A DNA stretch of 64,000 nucleotides from Flavobacteriaceae bacterium (GTDB lineage Bacteria > Bacteroidota > Bacteroidia > Flavobacteriales > Flavobacteriaceae). Of the stretch, positions 47,122 through 55,901 are shown piece after piece (the stretch's first letter is position 1; each line of letters opens with the position of its first letter). Below the pieces are notes generated by a model. It saw only the letters and a program-made list of their open reading frames with translations. It made no database searches and was not told the origin of the DNA. The stretch lies in assembly GCA_013215095.1 (NCBI GenBank), contig JABSPM010000028.1:1-64000 (forward strand), written 5' to 3'. Position numbers and translations under genes: made by a program.

Positions 47122-47946
47122 TTAATGTTTATAAATATGCACGTCTGTTTGTGGAAACGGAATACTTATATGATGTTGTTTAAATAAACTATTGATTTGA
47201 AAACGCAAATCACTTTGAGGCATCACTGCTTCAAAACTATTGTCAAGTGTAAATACTAATTTAAAACTTAAAGCGTTAGCTCCAAAATCCATAAACAGGA
47301 CAATAGGCTCGGGCTGTTTTAAGACATTAGGATGTGTATTTGCCGCTTGTAATAATAATGTTTTTACAAGTTCAACATCACTTCCATATGCTACACCTAC
47401 GCTGACACTTTCTCTTGTTTTTGATCCATTCTCAGTCCAATTGTACAAAATAGAGGTCAAGTATTTATGATTTGGTATGACCAATACTTTATTATCTATA
47501 GTCACAGCTCTTGTGGTTCTTAGTTTTATCTCAACAACTCTGCCAACTTTTTCATCAATCTCAATAATATCACCGACATGTACAGATTGGTCTATTAAAA
47601 TAAAAATGCCTGAGATAATATCTTGAAAGAACGTTTGCAACGCTAAACCTACTCCGACCAAAAGAGCTGCAGATGTTGCAAAAATAGCAGTTACATTAAC
47701 CCCTATATTATCCATAGTGATAAGAATCACCACCACATAAATAAAATAGTGTGTAAAGGAAAATATGGAAGCAAACTTCAGTTTATCCTGTTCAGGAAGT
47801 TTTCTTGTAACGAGTCTTTTTAAGGTTTTTAAGACTAGGGCGGTTATTATAAAAACAACGATGAGTATGAGTACCATCTTAATAGACAGACTCACATTAT
47901 CCCCATCAAATATTTTAGAATTTAAAAGCGCATTAACCTCTTCCAT
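47122..47946 (-). CDS. Mechanosensitive ion channel (MscS family)
   Basis: The 274-residue membrane protein has three or so helices (about residues 20-40, 65-85 and 90-110) and the MscS pore helix region FATSAALLVGVGLALQTFFQD. The beta domain follows with HVGDIIEIDEKVGRVVEIKLR. It gates in response to membrane tension and releases solutes on osmotic downshock. It stands between the ABC-2 exporter and the sigma-54 regulator, all on the minus strand. Confidence 0.9.
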   Translation of the reverse strand: MEEVNALLNSKIFDGDNVSLSIKMVLILIVVFIITALVLKTLKRLVTRKLPEQDKLKFASIFSFTHYFIYVVVILITMDNIGVNVTAIFATSAALLVGVGLALQTFFQDIISGIFILIDQSVHVGDIIEIDEKVGRVVEIKLRTTRAVTIDNKVLVIPNHKYLTSILYNWTENGSKTRESVSVGVAYGSDVELVKTLLLQAANTHPNVLKQPEPIVLFMDFGANALSFKLVFTLDNSFEAVMPQSDLRFQINSLFKQHHISIPFPQTDVHIYKH

Positions 47947-47949
47947 GTT

Positions 47950-49263
47950 TTAGTATTTAAGCCACTTAATGATTTCTTTGTAGCTTGGTTTTTTACCATA
48001 CATTAAAATACCTACACGATAAATTTTAGCCGCAAACCAAACGGTAAGCATAAAGGTTCCTATAAGCAAAGCTATCGAAATTCCTTGTTGCCATAAAGGT
48101 ACGCCAAATGGAATACGCATTAGCATAACTACTGGAGAGGTTAAAGGTATAAAAGAGAACACTGTAGATACGGTACCATGAGGATCTTCGATAACTGTAA
48201 AGACACCAACATAAACTGCTAAAATTAAAGGCATTAAAATAGGCATCATAAATTGTTGCGTATCGGTCTCGTTATCAACTGCTGCACCAATAGCTGCGTA
48301 TAAAGAGCTATACAATAAATATCCTCCAATGAAGAATAAAACAAACGCTATGATGAGGTTAATAATTGGTAAACTTCTAAATTCATTAAAAATAACCTGA
48401 ATCTTATCATTCATTTCAAGATTTTCCATTGTTTGCTGCATTAATTCTTGCTGTGGAGTTTGCATTTGCATCATATCAATATTAAATACCACCGTTATCA
48501 CAGTTAACAAAATACCTCCAATAACCATCCAAATTAAGAACTGGGTTATTCCTGCCAATGACGTTCCAATGATTTTACCAAGCATCAATTGCACAGGTTT
48601 TACAGAAGATATAATAATTTCTATAATCCTACTTGTTTTCTCTTCAATGACACTTCGCATAATCATATTGCCATAAATGATAATAAACATAAACAATAGA
48701 TATCCTGCTGCTCCTCCAAAAATAAGCTTCATCACATTACCGATTTTTGAAGTGCGCTCTCCCAAGAAACTCTCTTGCGAAATATCTACATCTGCCTCAG
48801 TAGCTTTGATTTTGGTAATATCGACTCCTTGTTCTTTTAATTTTTCATCTTTAAACTCACGTTCTAGCCTACTCTCTAAACTTTTGATTAGTGTTATAGA
48901 TGGAGCGTCTTTTGAGTAAAAGGTTATCTGATTAGACACAGCGTCGATGTCTTTGCCATTGGCTATATGTAACAATCCATACTCCTCTTTAGATTCCACT
49001 GTCTGTTTTGCAGTTTCTAGTGCTATATTAGACAAATAAACATAGGTGGTATTTTCGGTGTTTTCAAAAACATTCGTTACTAAACCAGATTCATCTAAAA
49101 TAGAAATCGTACGATGTTTGTTGTTGTTAAGTTGGGTCAAATAAGCTACTAATGCAATCAATGCTATCATTATCATTGGACTTAAAATTGTCATAATGAT
49201 AAATGATTTGTTCTTTATCTTGGTAAGGTATTCTCTTTTTATGACTAATGATAAATGGTTCAT
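47950..49263 (-). CDS. ABC-2 type exporter permease (NatB-like)
   Basis: The 437-residue protein has an N-terminal membrane helix, a large extracytoplasmic domain (about 45-175) and five or six helices in the C-terminal half. This is the ABC-2/NatB layout. Its start is two bases from the ATPase stop, so the two form one transporter, with the ATPase first. NatAB family members export sodium, but the substrate here is not determined. Confidence 0.88.
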   Translation of the reverse strand: MNHLSLVIKREYLTKIKNKSFIIMTILSPMIMIALIALVAYLTQLNNNKHRTISILDESGLVTNVFENTENTTYVYLSNIALETAKQTVESKEEYGLLHIANGKDIDAVSNQITFYSKDAPSITLIKSLESRLEREFKDEKLKEQGVDITKIKATEADVDISQESFLGERTSKIGNVMKLIFGGAAGYLLFMFIIIYGNMIMRSVIEEKTSRIIEIIISSVKPVQLMLGKIIGTSLAGITQFLIWMVIGGILLTVITVVFNIDMMQMQTPQQELMQQTMENLEMNDKIQVIFNEFRSLPIINLIIAFVLFFIGGYLLYSSLYAAIGAAVDNETDTQQFMMPILMPLILAVYVGVFTVIEDPHGTVSTVFSFIPLTSPVVMLMRIPFGVPLWQQGISIALLIGTFMLTVWFAAKIYRVGILMYGKKPSYKEIIKWLKY

Positions 49264-49265
49264 AA

Positions 49266-50192
49266 CTAATTGTTTTTTATGGTTTGAATAAAAATATCAT
49301 TAGCAGTAGGTACTAATTCATTAAAGTGATTGACTTGTGCTTTACTAGTTAAAAATGACAACAAATCATTTGGTGATTGATTGGGTTGAATTTTAATGTT
49401 CAGCTTTAAATCGTTGTCTAATGATTTAAAATCAGCAGCTGAAATCTCAAATTTATCTTGGAGTTGTTGTTGCACTTCGGTTGTATTATCTGCAAGTAAA
49501 CCTACTTCATAAGTATTGGTTCTATATTGTCTCTTGATATCTGCTAATTTTCCATCTAAAATTTTATTAGACTTATGAATAAGAGCAATATGATCGCAAA
49601 GTTCTTCAACAGACTCCATGCGATGTGTAGAAAAAATTACCGTAGCACCTTCTGCTCTCAACTGTAAAATTTCATCTTTAATCAAATTGGCATTTATTGG
49701 ATCGAATCCTGAAAAAGGTTCATCAAAAATCAACAATTTTGGTTGATGCAATACTGTAACTATAAACTGAATTTTTTGTGCCATTCCTTTAGATAGTTCT
49801 TGGATTTTTTTGTTCCACCAATCACCAATTTCAAGTTTATCAAACCAATATTTCAAGCGTTTCTTTGCTTCAGCTTTATGCATACCTTTTAATTGGGCAA
49901 GATATAGGGCTTGTTCTCCAACTTTCATAGACTTATAAAGGCCTCTTTCCTCTGGCAAATATCCAATATTTTGAATGTGATGTGCTTGTAATGGCTCTCC
50001 GTCTAAATATACACTACCAGAATCTGGAATTGTAATTTGATTGATAATTCTAATTAAGGTTGTTTTTCCTGCGCCATTAGGACCAAGGAGTCCAAAAATA
50101 CTGCCTTTTGGCACTGCAATAGAAGCTTTGTTCAAAGCTGTAAATTCTCCAAATTTTTTAGAAACCGAATCGGTTACTAATAAATCATTCAT
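49266..50192 (-). CDS. ABC exporter ATPase (NatA-like)
   Basis: The 308-residue nucleotide-binding protein has Walker A GPNGAGKT at 37-44, signature LSKGMAQK near 145 and Walker B LLIFDEPF near 168, then a switch histidine in STHRMESVEEL. A C-terminal extension of about 85 residues follows the core, as in the DUF4162-containing ABC-2 ATPases. It is paired with the permease downstream. Confidence 0.9.
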   Translation of the reverse strand: MNDLLVTDSVSKKFGEFTALNKASIAVPKGSIFGLLGPNGAGKTTLIRIINQITIPDSGSVYLDGEPLQAHHIQNIGYLPEERGLYKSMKVGEQALYLAQLKGMHKAEAKKRLKYWFDKLEIGDWWNKKIQELSKGMAQKIQFIVTVLHQPKLLIFDEPFSGFDPINANLIKDEILQLRAEGATVIFSTHRMESVEELCDHIALIHKSNKILDGKLADIKRQYRTNTYEVGLLADNTTEVQQQLQDKFEISAADFKSLDNDLKLNIKIQPNQSPNDLLSFLTSKAQVNHFNELVPTANDIFIQTIKNN

Positions 50193-50309
50193 ACGGTTTT
50201 ATTTAAATAATAAGTTAGTCTTGTAAAGATATAAATGTTAATTCAATTTATTAGGAATACCTAAATTAAAAAGGTTTCAAAGCGGTTAAAAACATCATAT
50301 CTGTTTTAA

Positions 50310-50346
50310 AAAGAAAACCCACCCTTAAAAAATCTCAAGGATGGGA
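50310..50346 (-). terminator. Terminator of the grpE-dnaJ operon
   Basis: On the minus strand, CCCATCCTT pairs with AAGGGTGGG with one mismatch around a 10-base loop, followed by TTTTCTTTTT. It lies about 140 bases after the dnaJ stop. Confidence 0.65.
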
Positions 50347-50486
50347 AAAATTGCTATGAAAAAGAAAAATTATCACTAAAAAATATTAGCGATTTATCAA
50401 ATATAGTATTTTTTATTAAAATAATACAAAAAATATAAAATAATGTAATAATATTTTTCACTCAACAGTCATGTCACTTCGTAACA

Positions 50487-51602
50487 TCATGAAAACATGT
50501 CTTTTACCTTTTCAAAAAATGATTTATCCGAACTTTCAGGTTTTGGACTAAAATGTTCATCTTCTCTCATTTTTTCAAAAAATGATTTCTGTTCTTTATT
50601 CAATGTTTTGGGTGTCCACACATTAACATGTACTAGAAGATCACCTTGTCCATATCCATTAATACTTGGGATACCTTTTCCTCGTAATCTTAAAATTTTA
50701 CCCGATTGTACTCCAGCGTCAATCTTAATGCGTACTTTTCCTGTAACGGCGTCAATCTCTTTGGTTGTTCCTAAGACGGCATCTGGCAAACTCACATATA
50801 AATCATAATGTAAATTATCTCCTTCGCGTTTTAATGTTGCATGGTCTTGTTCTGTAATGGCTACTAATAGATCTCCAGCAATTCCGTTTCCAGGAGCTTC
50901 GTTTCCTTTTCCAGAAACTTTGAGTTGCATCCCATCAACAACACCAGCAGGAATTTTAATAGACACTGTTTCTTCTTGACTTATCATGCCATGCGCATCG
51001 GCATCAGCTGGTTTTTTATTAATGATTTGACCAGCACCACCACAAACATTACATGTAGATGCGGTTTGCATGCGTCCCAAAATTGTATTGGTTACACGTG
51101 TTACTTGTCCGCTTCCGTTACAAGTGCTACATGTTTTATAGGATACTCCAGGCGCTTGTACTTTACGTTTTACTTTAATCTTCTTCTCTACGCCATTAGC
51201 AATTTCTTCTAGAGAAAGTTTTACGCGTATGCGCATGTTACTTCCTTTAACAACACGTTGTCTTTGACCACTAAATCCGCCAAATCCACCCCCAAAAGCA
51301 CCTCCAAAGATATCTCCAAATTGGCTAAAGATGTCATCCATATTCATATGACTTCCACCGCCAAATCCGCCAGCACCTTCAAATGCAGCATGGCCAAATT
51401 GGTCATAACGTGCTTTTTTGTCAGCATCGCTAAGAACTTCATAAGCTTCAGCCGCTTGCTTAAACATTTCTTCAGCATTTTTATCATCTGGATTCTTATC
51501 TGGATGATATTTTATAGCCATTTTCCTGTAGGCTTTTTTAATCTCTGCTGCAGAAGCACTCTTGGTAACTCCTAATATTTCGTAATAATCTTGTTTTGCC
51601 AT
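50487..51602 (-). CDS. dnaJ: Chaperone DnaJ with two zinc-finger motifs
   Basis: Hsp40 co-chaperone that delivers substrates to DnaK and stimulates its ATPase. The 371-residue protein has a J domain with HPD at 33-35, a Gly/Phe-rich region (about 73-112) and a substrate-binding C-terminal region. The central cysteine region has only two CxxCxGxG motifs (Cys158/161 and 184/187); classical DnaJ has four. A single zinc site is therefore expected. It follows grpE with 27 bases between. Confidence 0.95.
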   Translation of the reverse strand: MAKQDYYEILGVTKSASAAEIKKAYRKMAIKYHPDKNPDDKNAEEMFKQAAEAYEVLSDADKKARYDQFGHAAFEGAGGFGGGSHMNMDDIFSQFGDIFGGAFGGGFGGFSGQRQRVVKGSNMRIRVKLSLEEIANGVEKKIKVKRKVQAPGVSYKTCSTCNGSGQVTRVTNTILGRMQTASTCNVCGGAGQIINKKPADADAHGMISQEETVSIKIPAGVVDGMQLKVSGKGNEAPGNGIAGDLLVAITEQDHATLKREGDNLHYDLYVSLPDAVLGTTKEIDAVTGKVRIKIDAGVQSGKILRLRGKGIPSINGYGQGDLLVHVNVWTPKTLNKEQKSFFEKMREDEHFSPKPESSDKSFFEKVKDMFS

Positions 51603-51629
51603 TTGTTTTTTAAAAAAATTATGAGCTAA

Positions 51630-52169
51630 TTATTGTCCAATCACTACTTTTGGAAAACGAATCACTTTTGTTCCTAGTTTATACCCTCTTTCAATGACGT
51701 CTATGATTTTTCCTTTCATATCTTCAGTAGGTGCAGCAATTTGTGTTACTGCTTCATGATTATCTGCATTAAAAACATCTCCATTAGTCACTTCAATTTT
51801 AGACAATCCTTTTTGCTCTAGGTTTGATAGTAATTTTTGATAAATTAACTCTACACCTTTTCTTAATTCTTCTGCCTCTTTATCTTCATTAATATGCATT
51901 AAGGCACGCTCAAAATCATCAAGAATTGGCAACAATGATACCATCACATCTTCGCTAGCTGTTTTAAATAATTCTAAACGCTCTTTTGAGGTACGTCTTT
52001 TATAATTTTCGAACTCTGCAAACAAACGCAAAAACTTGTCTTTTTCTACTTTTAACTCTTCAGTCAATTGTTCTTCTAGGGTTTGCTCCACTTTGGTTTC
52101 GTCTTGTATTTCAGTTTGTACATCTTCGATTACTTCGTCTTGTACTTTCTTTTCAGTTTTCTTACTCAT
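51630..52169 (-). CDS. grpE: Nucleotide exchange factor GrpE
   Basis: Exchanges ADP on DnaK. The 179-residue protein has an acidic, charged N-terminal region (about 1-45), a long coiled coil with KFLRLFAEFENYKRRTSKE, and a C-terminal beta domain ending VIERGYKLGTKVIRFPKVVIG, the most conserved GrpE segment. It is first in an operon with dnaJ. dnaK is not in this window. Confidence 0.94.
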   Translation of the reverse strand: MSKKTEKKVQDEVIEDVQTEIQDETKVEQTLEEQLTEELKVEKDKFLRLFAEFENYKRRTSKERLELFKTASEDVMVSLLPILDDFERALMHINEDKEAEELRKGVELIYQKLLSNLEQKGLSKIEVTNGDVFNADNHEAVTQIAAPTEDMKGKIIDVIERGYKLGTKVIRFPKVVIGQ

Positions 52170-52219
52170 GTTTTTATAAACTTGTCGTTTTAAAAAGTCA
52201 TTCTTTTAGAATGGGTGGC

Positions 52220-52251
52220 AAAAGTACTGCCATTATTATAAAAATGTCAAA
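52220..52251 (-). promoter_or_regulatory. Predicted promoter of grpE-dnaJ
   Basis: On the minus strand TTG at 52251-52249, 21 bases, then TACTTTTG at 52227-52220, 51 bases before grpE. No CIRCE inverted repeat was seen. Confidence 0.55.
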
Positions 52252-52302
52252 ATGTCATTAAATAATTTTATTTTTTTTTAAGCAAAAACTCAGTTAAATC
52301 TC

Positions 52303-52310
52303 TATTTTTG
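52303..52310 (+). promoter_or_regulatory. Predicted -7 element of the YceI gene
   Basis: TATTTTTG matches TAnnTTTG, 27 bases before the ATG at 52338. Confidence 0.5.
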
Positions 52311-52337
52311 TGAGTAACATAAAAATTTAACACTAAA

Positions 52338-52994
52338 ATGAGAACAAACGTATTGAAATTTTTGTCAATGGTTGCCGTTGCCGTAGCTATTATAGGATGT
52401 AAAGAAAAAGCTAATGAAGTTGAAACTAACGCTGCTAAAACTACAAGCGAAGCAAAAGTAACATCGGTAAAATACAAAGCAGATACTGCTGCATCATCTA
52501 TTGCTTGGACTGGTTTTAAACCTACAGGGAAACACAATGGAACAATTAATATTGAATCTGGTGTATTTAGTGTAAATGATGGCAAATTAGAAAGTGGGAC
52601 TTTCTTAATTGACATGAATTCTATTGTTGTTTCAGATATTCCAGCTGAAAACCCTAGAAACGCAGGCTTAGTAGATCACCTAAAAAACGAAGATTTCTTT
52701 GATGTCCAAAAATACGGTACAGCGGCTTTTGACATTACAGGATTTGAGGTGAAAGAGGGGAAAAATATGCTGTCTGGAAACTTAACAATGAAAGACAAAA
52801 AGAACAACATCACTATTCCCGTAACTTTAAAAATGGAAGGTGATATGATGACTATAACAAGTGAAGCCTTTACTATTGATAGAACAAAGTGGGATATCAG
52901 ATACAAGTCTAAATCTATTTTTGGTGACTTAGGAGACAAATTCATTAATGATGAGATCGAATTAAAAATCAACGTTAAGGCAAAAGCGTCTTAA
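52338..52994 (+). CDS. YceI family lipoprotein
   Basis: The 218-residue protein has a lipoprotein signal with lipobox IIGC (Cys21), a short linker and a YceI lipocalin-like beta-barrel domain from about residue 46. Family segments include SSIAWTGFKPTGKHNGTIN and DRTKWDIRYKSKSIFGDL. YceI proteins bind isoprenoid-like molecules and are often induced by stress. It stands alone with a promoter and terminator of its own. Confidence 0.9.
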   Translation: MRTNVLKFLSMVAVAVAIIGCKEKANEVETNAAKTTSEAKVTSVKYKADTAASSIAWTGFKPTGKHNGTINIESGVFSVNDGKLESGTFLIDMNSIVVSDIPAENPRNAGLVDHLKNEDFFDVQKYGTAAFDITGFEVKEGKNMLSGNLTMKDKKNNITIPVTLKMEGDMMTITSEAFTIDRTKWDIRYKSKSIFGDLGDKFINDEIELKINVKAKAS

Positions 52995-53012
52995 ATTAAC
53001 ACATGTATTTTT

Positions 53013-53047
53013 AAAAAAAGCCACGCATTCTTCGCGTGGCTTTTTTT
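53013..53047 (+). terminator. Rho-independent terminator after YceI
   Basis: GCCACGC / GCGTGGC stem extended by A/T pairs, 7-base loop, followed by seven T residues. Confidence 0.9.
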
Positions 53048-53079
53048 GTAATCAAGCATTTTATCCAATTTTTCAGACA

Positions 53080-53985
53080 TCACAATAGATCTTCTAAAGC
53101 AGGCTTGAGTTTATCATACTTAAAATGAAAACCAGCTTGCTCTACTTTTTTAGAACTTACATGTTGACTTTCTAAAACAAGTAGACTCATTTCTCCAAGT
53201 ATCATACGCATTATAAAGCTTGGAACTTTTGGCACAAGAATAGGTCTACTCAAAAGTTCACCTATAGCTTTCACCAATGCTTTTTGTTTTACTGCATTGG
53301 GAGCAACCCCATTAAATGTACCTTCTAGATTATTCTGAACAACAAATAGAAACCACCTCGCCAAATCATTAACATGAATCCACGATTGCCACTGCTCACC
53401 AGAACCTATTGCAGAGCCTACAAATGCCTTTATTGGCTTTACAAGTTGAACTAAAGCACCTCCTTGATTTGATAGCACCAAACCTATCCTGATGTTTGCT
53501 ACCTTAATATCCAATGCCTTAAAAGCACTAGCAGCAGCTTCCCATCGTTCAACCACCTGCCCTAAAAAACCAGTAGATTTCATATCGCAATCTTCCTCAT
53601 AAACTGCTTTGTAAGAATTTGGATAAATACCTGTAGCGCTAGCACTTATTAATTGCTTGATAGTTATATGCTCTTTCTCAATAGTTTTGAGCAGTACATT
53701 AAGTGTTTCTAGTCTACTATTTAACAGTGTTTCTTTATAAGATTTCGTCCATCTTTTGCTTACTGAGGCACCTGCCAAATTTATAATAACCTCAACATTT
53801 TTAAAGCAATTGATGTCAATAATTTCCTTAGCTGGATCCCAATAGAACCCCTTGTAATTAGCTTTAGTTTCTAACTTAGCTTTGCGTGTTGTTAGATAGT
53901 GTACAACATAATTATTGTCGTGACAAATTTTAACAATTTCTTGTCCGACTAATCCTGTTGCACCTGTGATAAGTATTGTTTTCAT
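53080..53985 (-). CDS. TIGR01777-type epimerase (atypical SDR)
   Basis: The 301-residue protein has the NAD-binding loop ITGATGLVGQEI at the N-terminus and the family segments NLAGASVSKRWTKSYKETLL and SASATGIYP. It ends with a conserved C-terminal domain in which GAPNA-like FNGVAPN precedes a helical tail. The product is predicted to be a sugar-nucleotide epimerase or reductase of unknown substrate. It starts near a TAnnTTTG element that would leave almost no leader. Confidence 0.85.
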   Translation of the reverse strand: MKTILITGATGLVGQEIVKICHDNNYVVHYLTTRKAKLETKANYKGFYWDPAKEIIDINCFKNVEVIINLAGASVSKRWTKSYKETLLNSRLETLNVLLKTIEKEHITIKQLISASATGIYPNSYKAVYEEDCDMKSTGFLGQVVERWEAAASAFKALDIKVANIRIGLVLSNQGGALVQLVKPIKAFVGSAIGSGEQWQSWIHVNDLARWFLFVVQNNLEGTFNGVAPNAVKQKALVKAIGELLSRPILVPKVPSFIMRMILGEMSLLVLESQHVSSKKVEQAGFHFKYDKLKPALEDLL

Positions 53986-53992
53986 TGTTTTA

Positions 53993-54000
53993 CAAATTTA
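53993..54000 (-). promoter_or_regulatory. TAnnTTTG element abutting the epimerase start
   Basis: The minus strand reads TAAATTTG and ends 7 bases before the ATG at 53985. Confidence 0.4.
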
Positions 54001-54097
54001 CAAATGGTTTTCATTTTTAGACCTAAATTACAGAAAGCTTAAAGTGAAATTGACTTAGATACGCTCTTAAATCGATGTCTTGTTTAAAGGTATGCTA

Positions 54098-54826
54098 CTA
54101 GGATTTTACTTTAGTCGCCCTGAGCATATGCCGTTTCCCTGGTGGTCCATCTAAGCGCTCTACTGCAAAACCTAGATCTTTCATCAAACGTTTTACTCGG
54201 CCAATCGCTGCATAAGTTACCAACACCCCATTATCTTTAAGCGCATCATACATACTTCTAAAAATAGAAGCACTCCATAAATCGGGTTGTACTCGAGCAC
54301 CAAACGCATCAAAATAAATGATGTCATAGCAGTTTTTGTCAGAGATGTCTTCAAAGAATTTTTTCTGTTTGGTTAAGATGAAATTTGGGGTTACAGCGAT
54401 TTGATTACCCCATTTTGATTGATGTATATTATCAAACAATTCACTTTGAGATGCATCAATTAAATCTACATAATTTAGTGCTTCAAGCTCATTAGACTGC
54501 ACTGGGTAAGCTTCTACACCAACATAATTAATATTTAGATTTAGAGCTTTTGCATTTAAGGCTGTTAAAAATGCATTAAGTCCAGTACCAAAGCCTATTT
54601 CTAAAATATTAGCAGCCTCTTTCGAAAGATTGCCTGCACCATCAAAATACGCATCATCGTTTAACATCGGAATAGTGTCTTTGTAAAAAAAATGAAGTAA
54701 TCCGTGTTTTATAAACACGTGATTTGCTTCATTAATTGCACCATGAATAGAATGGTATTGTTCATTCCACGCTTCAATTTGAATGGTCTTAGAACCATCT
54801 TTAGTCGTAATTATTTTTCGTTTCAA
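54098..54826 (-). CDS. mnmD: tRNA 5-methylaminomethyl-2-thiouridine methyltransferase MnmD
   Basis: Methylates the modified wobble uridine 34 of certain tRNAs. The 242-residue protein has the SAM-binding motif LEIGFGTGLNAFLTAL and the family segments DIIYFDAFGARVQPDLW and GPPGKRHMLRA at the C-terminus. It is the stand-alone methyltransferase half of E. coli MnmC (DUF752), without the FAD domain. It follows the haem lipoprotein gene with one base between, suggesting co-transcription. Confidence 0.9.
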   Translation of the reverse strand: MKRKIITTKDGSKTIQIEAWNEQYHSIHGAINEANHVFIKHGLLHFFYKDTIPMLNDDAYFDGAGNLSKEAANILEIGFGTGLNAFLTALNAKALNLNINYVGVEAYPVQSNELEALNYVDLIDASQSELFDNIHQSKWGNQIAVTPNFILTKQKKFFEDISDKNCYDIIYFDAFGARVQPDLWSASIFRSMYDALKDNGVLVTYAAIGRVKRLMKDLGFAVERLDGPPGKRHMLRATKVKS

Positions 54827-54827
54827 A

Positions 54828-55265
54828 TTATTTAATTAACAACTTCTTAATTCTTGGTATTGGTCCTGAACATTTTTTCAAATGACATGCAATACACGTA
54901 TTAATCGCATTATTGTATTTTAGAACTAAATCCTCTTTACTACTTTTAAATATGGCTTTTTCATGTTGTATAAACAGTTTTGAAAACGTTTCAAAAGTGT
55001 CGTCTCTATCCTTCGGATCGGTCATTGTCGCAGAATGAATAGTATTAAATTTTTCGGGATAACTAAGATTTAGCCTGCCTTCTATAACTTGTTGCTTGAT
55101 ACTTTCGTTAAATGTGTACATTTCCTTCATAAGATTTGACATTTCAGAGGTGGCAACCATCACAAATTCTTTTTTATCCTTTTCATCCTGAAGCTTTTTA
55201 GTAGCTTTATCTTTACAGCCGAAAGATAAGACGGATAAGACCACAACAACAAAAAGTATCTTCAT
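54828..55265 (-). CDS. Lipoprotein with a single c-type haem motif
   Basis: The 145-residue protein has a lipoprotein signal, lipobox FGC (Cys17), and one haem-attachment motif, CIACH at 124-128, near the C-terminus. The chain between is helical and rich in Lys and Glu, with Met residues that could ligate the haem. This fits a small lipid-anchored cytochrome resembling the cytochrome c' class, but no named family was recognised. It lies between DUF4920 and mnmD on one transcript. Confidence 0.75.
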   Translation of the reverse strand: MKILFVVVVLSVLSFGCKDKATKKLQDEKDKKEFVMVATSEMSNLMKEMYTFNESIKQQVIEGRLNLSYPEKFNTIHSATMTDPKDRDDTFETFSKLFIQHEKAIFKSSKEDLVLKYNNAINTCIACHLKKCSGPIPRIKKLLIK

Positions 55266-55272
55266 TGGAGCT

Positions 55273-55785
55273 TTATCCTTTTAATAAAACACCTGTTGCT
55301 TCAAATGCTAATGTAGTCTCAGGCTCCGTAATCGCCTCAATTGCTTTTTTTGGCTTACCTGCATCTTCCGCATAGTGACGTAATTCATCAACTGAAATTA
55401 CAGTAACATACGCTTTTCCATCAACAATCACTTCTCCCTTAGCATTCAAAGGCATAAAGAATCCGTAATCTTTAAAACGCACCATCATTTCTTTATTTTT
55501 ACCAAGATCCAACATCATCCAGCATCCTTTTTTAGAACACACCTCTAGAATTGTTCCTTTCACCTTGGTTTTAAGCGTATCTCCTTCTTTTAACTTCTGG
55601 TAACGTTCTGCCATTTCAGCAGATGTTATTGCGCCATCAGCTTCTATTTTATCTCCAAAAGAAGCGTACTTAACTTCGTTTTGTTCAGAACTTTGTATTT
55701 CTTTAGTCTCTACAACCTCTTTTTCATGGTTTTTACATCCAAATATTGCGGTAAATAGCATTAATAATACTACTATGTTTTTCAT
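55273..55785 (-). CDS. DUF4920 lipoprotein
   Basis: The 170-residue protein has a lipoprotein signal, lipobox FGC (Cys17), and then the DUF4920 domain: VKGTILEVCSKKGCWMMLDL, MVRFKDYGFFMPLNAKGEV and SVDELRHYAEDAGKPKKA. Two cysteines in CSKKGC may bind metal or form a disulphide. Function is unknown. It heads a three-gene operon with the haem lipoprotein and mnmD. Confidence 0.88.
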   Translation of the reverse strand: MKNIVVLLMLFTAIFGCKNHEKEVVETKEIQSSEQNEVKYASFGDKIEADGAITSAEMAERYQKLKEGDTLKTKVKGTILEVCSKKGCWMMLDLGKNKEMMVRFKDYGFFMPLNAKGEVIVDGKAYVTVISVDELRHYAEDAGKPKKAIEAITEPETTLAFEATGVLLKG

Positions 55786-55822
55786 AATATGAATTTTAAT
55801 CTATGGTTAATAAAATTATTTA

Positions 55823-55830
55823 CAAAGATA
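55823..55830 (-). promoter_or_regulatory. Predicted -7 element of the DUF4920 operon
   Basis: The minus strand reads TATCTTTG, a TAnnTTTG match, 37 bases before the ATG at 55785. Confidence 0.5.
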
Positions 55831-55871
55831 GGCTTTTCTAATTTCTTATATTATTAAGATTATATTTTCCG

Positions 55872-55879
55872 TACTTTTG
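55872..55879 (+). promoter_or_regulatory. Predicted -7 element of ilvE
   Basis: TACTTTTG matches TAnnTTTG, 22 bases before the ATG at 55902. Confidence 0.55.
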
Positions 55880-55901
55880 CACTCTTAAAAAGTGAAAGAC
55901 T

